A DNA stretch of 64,000 nucleotides. Source: Nectonema munidae (taxonomy: Eukaryota > Nematomorpha > Nectonematoida > Nectonematidae). The position numbers and the translations under genes were made by a program. Below are positions 57,737 to 64,000 of this stretch, piece after piece. Every line of letters begins with the position of its first letter. Positions within the stretch are counted from its first letter, which is position 1. Under the pieces are notes generated by a model. The model was not told the DNA's origin. It was given only the letters and a program-made list of their open reading frames with translations, and ran no database searches. Location: contig JAUIRK010000896.1 of the NCBI GenBank assembly GCA_030549495.1, positions 975,501 to 1,039,500 of the forward strand, written 5' to 3'.

Positions 57737-58004
57737 GGTCGACAGACATTTCGCCCCCTGACAAATTGTCTCATAGGCTATTAGTATCATCTATCTTTGC
57801 TTTAAAAAATTTATATTCTTGTTTATTTTATCTCTATTAAATTATTTCAAATCAATCAATTTATCTCTTAATTTTTTAGAATTGTCCATGAGACAAAATG
57901 TCTTATGAAAATAACGGGGCGAATTGTCCATGAAACAAAATGTCTTATGAAAATAATGAGGCGAACTGTCTTATGAAAATAATGGGGCGAAATGTCCGAG
58001 GACC
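57737..58004. mobile_element. Foldback element type 2 (complete copy, 268 bp)
   Basis: The left end is GGTCGACAGACATTTCGCCC; the right end read inward is GGTCCTCGGACATTTCGCCC. The inside has tandem words aattgtccatgagacaaaat and gtcttatgaaaataatgggg. Flanking words are aaataac on the left and aaactaac on the right, which differ by one base insertion. R copy B lacks the element and reads atttaaacaaacataaat at the same place, a paralogous empty site. The element is mobile or was mobile; the duplicated target is about 8-9 bp. It is non-coding. Confidence 0.78.
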
Positions 58005-58540
58005 AAACTAACATAAATCAAAGTATACGAGAAAAGAAAATCATTGCGTTTTTTTGAATATTTCTGTCTACAAATAAAATTCTGACAGCTGTCATAAATA
58101 GATCAAGTACATTTTTAACAACTGAAACATTTTGTTTCGATATTATATTTTTATTATAATAATCAACAAATTTTCTTAAAAAAGTGATTTGATTATGTAC
58201 AGTGTTACTTCGAATCGTGAATATCGAATTAGTCGAATCGAACATTATAAAAATATCTCTGCTCAAATATTAAGCAAATAGAGTATTCTTGCTTTTAAAC
58301 TGAATAGATAGTCAAAATATTCATTCCAAAATAAGTATTGAAAAAAATTTCTTGACTTGAAAAAATTAAAGTTTTCAAATGTTACAAAATGTAGCAAACG
58401 TAGTGATAAAGATTAAGTGACTTTCGTTGAAAAAGTTTAGCGCGAGTCTAACAATATTCATTGATATTGAATATTCATATTCAATTAAGTAACGATTGAA
58501 AACTATTTTAATTAAACTCTAAATGCAAATTAGACAGAAG

Positions 58541-58737
58541 CAGTGGTGTAGTCAAAAAAAAGTTGATAGAAGGGCACAATTTTAAAACAAAAAACTTGCG
58601 CAACATTATTTATACATTCTTGACCCTTTCATTGGAGAAATTTTCAAAAACTGATATCGCATAAGATGCATGGGGCACCATGCGGTACATAGGAGTGTGG
58701 ACACGGCCCCTCATGCCCCAGCCTAGCTACGTCACTG
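58541..58737. mobile_element. hAT-type MITE (197 bp) inside R copy C
   Basis: CAGTGGTGTAGTCAAAAAAA at the left and CAGTGACGTAGCTAGGCTGG read inward from the right. Flanks are gacagaag (58533-58540) and gagagaag (58738-58745). Same length and same flanks as the copy at 54349-54545. Confidence 0.88.
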
Positions 58738-59209
58738 GAGAGAAGAAAGCTGAATGAGATAGGAGAGCTTAACAAGAGAAGAGGGCTTGAATGAAATAAG
58801 AGAACTTGAGTGAATGATTGAGTTTTAGCAGAGAAAGCGGAAGAGAAAAACAGAGGAGAAAGAGAAATAGAATCACTGTGACAGAAGATGAGAAAATCTA
58901 GTGGATCATCAACATATGTTTGCCCAAAAATACTATAAAGAGGAGACACTGTGATAAACATTGCTGACTTATTGTGTGCATATTGAAGCAATGTATTATT
59001 ATATAGCTCTCACGCATCGTCTGTAAAATATGTTCGATAGGAAAAATGCGATAGGAATTTCAGAGCAGCTTGGCATGATGTTTGATTGATTCGAAAGTCT
59101 GCATTCCTTCTATGCGATCATCATACCTGTTTTATAAACAAGCAGCAACTCTTACTTATATAAAATTATTGGGGGGGGGGGGGGGGGGGAAGGTCAATTT
59201 CGCCCCCTG

Positions 59210-60282
59210 AAAACACATTGGGGGGCGGTCGGACAAACGCCATTTATTTGGGATAAATACGAAATGTGTTCTGTATTTGATCTACAAAGGCAAGCATGGT
59301 AATTTGTGAATGAAGTTAAATTATTTCATTCAAAATAAAAACAACTTTACAGTCATAAGCAAGCAAAATGTCAAAATTAAGTTTATACTACTCAGTTTAA
59401 ATTATATAGCAGGGTTACATTTATTTTTTAAGTAATGTTTTTTGTTATTATTATTTTTTGGCAATAAAAACAGTGAATGACATCATTCCTGGAATGCAAA
59501 ATCAATACATTTTTTACATACTTTAAATGCTTCAAAGGGGATTTTATTTAAACCAATCAATAATTATATTATCCAGAAGAAGCAATGTTGCGAGATGACA
59601 AATGCTTCCCTCAACATTTTCAGCATATCCTTACATAAGCAAGATGATTAATTTAATTGTTCGCAGCAATTCAACAGCAAGGTTTGAAAAATTCATTAAT
59701 GTCATTTTTATGAGTTCTCATTCAGAATTCATCTTTCCTTAGAAATAAGTAGTCTTTTGCCGAAACTAGTGAGGATTTATGATGAAATCAAAAAATCTAT
59801 ATTTACTAACTTTGCATTTCGCCTTCCTCTTCAGTTATGCTTTCATATTTTTATTTTTGTTCACTTTAAAAAGAATAGAGTGGTGTTCGAAAATATCTGT
59901 GTTTATTATTTATAAACAAACTTTGAATCCTAGTGTCCAATTTTGTACAGTTATGCTATTCTTTGCCTTTCAGAAGGTAAATGTAAAGGAAATGATAATT
60001 CCTACCATAATTTTATGGGTTTCGAAAAACTGAAAGTTTGTCAAATAAATTTAAACCCCATTTTCAAAATTAATATTGTATAGAAATATTTGTTTTATTC
60101 TTAGAATGCTTATTTAATTTCATATAGAATCTGTTTTAGTAGAGAATTACTGTAAATAAAAATTTCAATGACAGCTGAAAAATAAATTGCAAAAAAATTA
60201 TGACTGAATTTAAATTAAGAACTGATTTTATTTAATATTTTAAAAATATGAAATAATACACGGATTTTTTTCCATCTGAGTA
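59210..60282. other. Gene-free stretch between R copy C and the piggyBac
   Basis: AT-rich sequence. A short frame at 59779-60033 (84 codons, one strongly hydrophobic segment near residues 8-30) has no recognisable relative and no supporting signal, so I do not call it a gene. Confidence 0.35.
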
Positions 60283-60685
60283 TTAACCTTAGAAGGACGG
60301 AGTAGGGCTTTTTTTGGCTAGTAAATATTTAAAATCTCTTTTTCTGATAGAAAAATATAGCTAGTCGATATGCTAACTTGGTGGTATTTTATTTTATTTT
60401 AATGGGTTTTAAAGATAAAAAGAAATATAAAATTTTCACCACATGAAAAAATATTTATAGTAATTTATACGAAATTTAAATTTAATGCGATCTAAAATTA
60501 ATATGTTTTTATGAAAAACTTAAGTTGTAACCTTAAACAAGTTATAAAAATATAAATTTTGAAGTGGATTTCAAATTTAGAATTTTTTCTGAGGATTATT
60601 TTTGAAACACATGACGTTCGAAAATCATGTTTCTATTATTTCCTTCGCTTTGGGTATTATAGCAAGTCTTTCATTATTAGCTAAT

Positions 60686-61010
60686 AACAAAACAAACAAG
60701 CGTACGAATATGTAGTTTTGTGAAAAAAACTATATTGTTCAATATTCAAAACTTTGTTTTCATAAATTTGTTTTCCATAGTGCAAAATAATATATATAAA
60801 AAATTAAAAAGAAGAACTATAATATTTTTTTTTATTTACAAAGAAAAAAGAAGTAACAAAACAAACAAACGTATGATTGATTATGTAGTTTTGTGAAAAA
60901 ATTATATTGATCACTATTCAAAACTTTGTTTTTATAAATTTATTTTTCTACAGTGCAAAATATTTTATAAAAAGTAAAAAAGATTAAAAAAATTAGATAA
61001 GCTTTTTAGA
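60686..61010. repeat. Direct tandem duplication (period 169 bp)
   Basis: The block aacaaaacaaacaagcgtac at 60686 recurs as aacaaaacaaacaaacgtat at 60855. Both are followed by tatgtagttttgtgaaaaaa, atattcaaaactttgttttc-like and catagtgcaaaat-like sequence. The copies are about 85-90 percent alike by eye. The duplication lies in the leader of the piggyBac element. Confidence 0.75.
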
Positions 61011-61443
61011 TCGATTTGTTGAACAGCGCATGGTTGCGTACTTGAATAAAAAATGAAGAGAATGGACTCTTTATTGAATTTTTGAGTCATGGTATTATCT
61101 GGGTAATAAAAGACACATCATACAACGCAGAAATAAATCAAAATATGATTTCAAACACAAAGAACTCTTACTTGATATTGATTTTTTATCGAGAATACGC
61201 ATGCGGCTAGAGTGAACTCAATTGTTCCATTGACTACACGATCCATATATAATTGTCTACGCATTTGTTATCTTTTTTCTCACCACATTTGGTAAATAAT
61301 TCCTTGGCATGAATGAATAGTGAAGAAATCGCGTATAGATTACACAAAACTCTCTCTTGCTTTATTTGTGTATGTGTGAATAATTCTTCCATTTCTTGAC
61401 AAGCTTCATTTGGATTTCCTAAGTTACTTCGCAAAATTTTATT

Positions 61444-63187
61444 ATGAGCTCCTCAAGTTTTTATACAAGTAGTGATGAAGGAGAAACCTCTGGTTCTGAC
61501 GTTTTTTCAAATAGTGAATATGAAATTCAAAATTCAGTTGATAGCGAAAGGCAAACAGATTCAAGCGATGAAGAAACGGCTCTTTGTGAAGATGTGTCCC
61601 TTGTAGCACCAGATGGAACCCAATTTTTTTGGGAACCGAGAGAGATTTCTGGAAGAAGATCATCAACTAATATCATCTCAAGTAGACCAGGTCCAAAAGA
61701 TACGGCAAAAAATTTGAAATATCCTTTGAAAATTTTTAATTTTTTTTTCACTAAATCTCTTTTGAACCACATTTTTGTCTGCACAAAAGAAAGAATGGAA
61801 GAAAACTACAAGTAATTTTCTATTAGAAAACATTATTTAGTTAAATGTTTTTTTGTAGAAGTCCTAATTGTTTGTTGGAGAACCTCAAAAGTTTATATGA
61901 AAGGTTTTCAATGGAACATTTGCTAGCATACTTAGCCTGTATTCTTTACATTGGGCAGTCTAAAGATCAGCAGATTGATGTCAAACATCTTTTTTCTGAA
62001 AAGTATGGAACCCATTTTTTAAAAGCTGCAATCAGTAGAGACGTATTCATTCTTATTCGTACCTTTATAAGATTTGATTCAATAACTACAAGAAATAGTT
62101 CAGATAAATTAGCTCCGATAAGATACTTACAAAATGTTTTCCTCGAAAACTTTCATAAATATTGGTCACCATCTAATTGCGTTACAATTGATGAGCAGCT
62201 CGTCAAGTATAGAGGCAGGTCACCTATAAAAGTATACGACCCATCCAAGCCAGGTCGATATGGTATGAAAATTTATCACTGTGTAGACTCGTCCAGTTTT
62301 TTTGTTTTTTGTAGCGAAATTTATGAAAGTGGTTTAGTGGACAGGGATCATTTTAAACCCAATAATATAGTAAAAAGATTGGTAAATATTTCTTGCTTAC
62401 CGACCGGTATTGGTATTTATGCAGATAGGTTTTTCATGTCCCAGGATTTGTGTAATTGGGCCAAAAATCAAAACTATACCATCTGTGGTACGGTAAGAAG
62501 TAATAGAAGGTTCATGCCGCATGTAGTCCGTCCAGCGCATTTAAAAGGTCTGGGTTTGAATGATTGTGAGAGCAGATTTTTGTATTCAGAAACCTCTTCG
62601 TTAACAGTTTATATACCGGAAAAACATTCTAAAAAAAACTTCAAACCAGTCTATGTGTTATCTAGTCAACATCTATCACAAATAGATACTTTTGGGCCCA
62701 GAAAAAAGCCTCAAACTATTCTAGATTATAATAGGTTTAAATCTGGAGTGGATGTTTTTAACAGAATGGCAAATTACAGCTGTTATAAGTCTTCTAGACG
62801 TTGGCCAGTTGCAATTTTTACAAATTTTCTTGATATTGCAGTTAATAATAACTGGGTAATTATGAGAGCTAATGATTCAGATGCATACCCGTCAGTTTCA
62901 AGGGAGGAAGAAAATGCTTTATAAAACACCTTTCTCTACTTTTAGCTGAAAAATGCATGTTGATTAGAAGTCAAAGTTCATTTACTCATCTATCTACCAG
63001 AAACTTATTATCTTTTTACGGGTTTTTTGATGTTGACGAGAACCCAACTACATCAGTTCAACGAGGATATTGCTCTTTTATTGATTGTAAGCCAAGAAAA
63101 AGTGGAACACGAAAATGCAGTGTATGTGGAAAATTCATTTGTAAAAGCCATACTTTATTTATGTGTAAAAAGTGCAGAAACACATAA
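61444..63187 (+). CDS. piggyBac transposase, near-complete, one 47-bp intron
   Basis: The ATG at 61444 starts an acidic Ser-rich N-terminus (SSSSFYTSSDEGETSGS). A GT-AG intron at 61812-61858 joins ENY to KSPNCLLENLKSLYERF in frame. The DDE_Tnp_1_7 domain follows (LLAYLACILYIGQSKDQQ, FLKAAISRDVFILI). All three catalytic aspartates are present: VTIDEQLVKYRGRSP (codon 62190), GIYADRFFMS (62424) and RFKSGVDVFNRM (62751). The main frame stops at 62922-62924, but in the +2 frame the family sequence continues (FIKHLSLLLAEKCM) to a C-terminal zinc finger (CSFIDCK, CSVCGKFICKSH, CKKC) ending at 63187. One small indel near 62915 therefore separates the catalytic part from the zinc finger, unless an unrecognised intron does. 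The enzyme cuts and pastes at TTAA sites. It is much better preserved than the other piggyBac relics in the window. Confidence 0.85.
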
Positions 63188-64000
63188 TAATTGTAAATAT
63201 TTACGAATTTTTTATTATAATACTTGTGTGTTGTATTTTTATAATAGTTGAATAAATGTTAGTTCATTTTTTTTATATATTTGAAAAAAACTAAATATTA
63301 ATCTATGATTAATATGCCTTTTTTGCATATGAAGTAGCGTTTGTTGAAATAATTTAACAAATAATATAATAGATGAATTTAAAAATTTTTCTTAAATATG
63401 TATATCTAATAAGTGTAAACGTTATGGAAGTTCGAATGCAATTTTTATTTTTATTATAGATGACGTTAACTAAAACAAACTCTTTTTTATTATAGATGGC
63501 GTTAATTCTAAAATAAGTTTTTTGATTTTTTTCGTATAAAAAACATGGAAACATATCAAACTGAACAAAAACATTCTTAAAAGGACTTTGATATGCTAAA
63601 GCTTTATTAAAAAAAAGAAATATAATTTTTTTAAAAATTGGAGTAAAACTCCTATTAACCTCAAAAAAAAAGTTTTTCATCTGAGTATTAATTTTAAAAC
63701 TTGAACAATATTTTTTGTAAACTTTCCAATATGTATGATTTTATCAACTTTTAAAGAGACTGTGTAAAAAACTTTTAATACTGGCTATGATAATTTTTTT
63801 GATTCGGAATTAGAAAATAAAAACGTGTTGCTCACAAAATTTTTGAGTTTATAGAAAAAATTTAAAAAAAAATCAAAATAAGAAAGACCAACTAAAAAGA
63901 GTTCGGACGAACTTAAAAAGAAAAAGGACGAACTTAAAGTGAAAATGCTATGTGTAATCACTTGAATCTCATCCTTTTTGCTTTTAATCCTTCTATACAT

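Larger units (their letters stand above)
56014..59209 (+). repeat. Compound repeat R, copy C (most complete)
   Basis: Starts CAGGGGCGCACATCCTC at 56014 and ends, after 19 G (59171-59189), with a block that reads inward as CAGGGGGCGAAATTGACC from 59209. The ends are therefore weakly inverted and hAT-like. No matching 8-bp duplication was seen (gtcatgag versus aaaacaca). Contents in order: G-rich start, foldback type 1 (56251-56853), a spacer with gggtataaaacgaagttata, SINE (57358), a spacer with aataggaggcataaagaa, foldback type 2 (57737-58004), a spacer with tgacagctgtcataaatag, hAT MITE (58541-58737), a purine-rich agagaagaaagctgaatgag block, and poly-G. No coding frame is shared intact between copies. 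Confidence 0.8.
60287..64000 (+). mobile_element. piggyBac element, left end and transposase (right end beyond or near window edge)
   Basis: TTAA at 60283-60286 is followed by CCTTAGAAGGACGGAGTAGG, which resembles the classical piggyBac terminus CCCTAGAAAGATA. The transposase lies at 61444-63187. Near the window end the words ggacgaacttaaa are repeated (63904-63939), and aatccttctatacat closes the window. The matching right terminus (expected ...CCTTCTAAGG then TTAA) was not seen, so the element probably continues past 64000, or the left end call is wrong. The 1.16 kb leader is long for a piggyBac and contains an internal 169-bp duplication. Confidence 0.6.

Noticed and set aside
59779-60033. 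84-codon frame with one hydrophobic segment
   Set aside because: A single hydrophobic stretch is expected from T-rich sequence. No second line of evidence.
63785-64000. Minus-strand frame running off the window end
   Set aside because: Ser/Phe-rich product from the AT-rich 3' region of the piggyBac, with repeated short DNA words inside; no family resemblance.

Overview
The window is repeat-dense, AT-rich animal DNA. It is eukaryotic: GT-AG intron, AATAAA signals, tRNA-derived SINEs, LINE, hAT, piggyBac and Tigger elements, and a ciliary (IFT) gene. The sequence alone does not fix the taxon; a small AT-rich invertebrate with few or short introns fits best. Only two host-type genes are convincing. 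One is a long ABCC (MRP-type) transporter read from a single 4.6-kb exon (30513-35093, +). The other is a CLUAP1/IFT38-like intraflagellar-transport gene, also without visible introns, split by one in-frame stop (46873-47940, -). Nearly everything else is mobile DNA or its debris.

Layout. 0.2-5.1 kb: a hAT element with CAGGG ends, its transposase interrupted by a decayed piggyBac on the other strand. 5.1-13 kb: mostly gene-free, with a 99-bp tandem duplication, a SINE and one copy of a long dispersed repeat. 13.0-16.3 kb: a LINE reverse-transcriptase relic split by a complete, GC-rich Tigger/pogo element with TA target duplications. 16.3-30 kb: gene-free, with SINEs, two tandem arrays with units near 145 bp, poly-C tracts and a piggyBac relic next to the ABCC gene. 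30.5-36.7 kb: the ABCC gene and a recent tandem duplication of its last codons and 3' flank. 38-42.3 kb: SINE, hAT 3' end, second copy of the dispersed repeat, and two MITEs. 42.6-59.2 kb: three copies (one partly inverted) of a compound repeat, here called R, that carries two foldback elements, a SINE and a hAT MITE. A full-length hAT relic is inserted in one R copy, and the IFT38-like gene lies between R copies. 60.3-64 kb: a comparatively young piggyBac with a 47-bp intron and all three catalytic aspartates.

The most informative observations are these. (1) In the ABCC protein, every lost ATP-site motif belongs to composite site 1, while site 2 is fully consensus. (2) Two foldback elements have arms made of 20-30 bp tandem words, GGT termini and about 9-bp target duplications; for one, a paralogous repeat copy shows the empty site. 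(3) The Tigger element contrasts strongly in base composition with its surroundings, as expected of a recent arrival. Coordinates of repeat edges were read by eye and may be off by a few bases.
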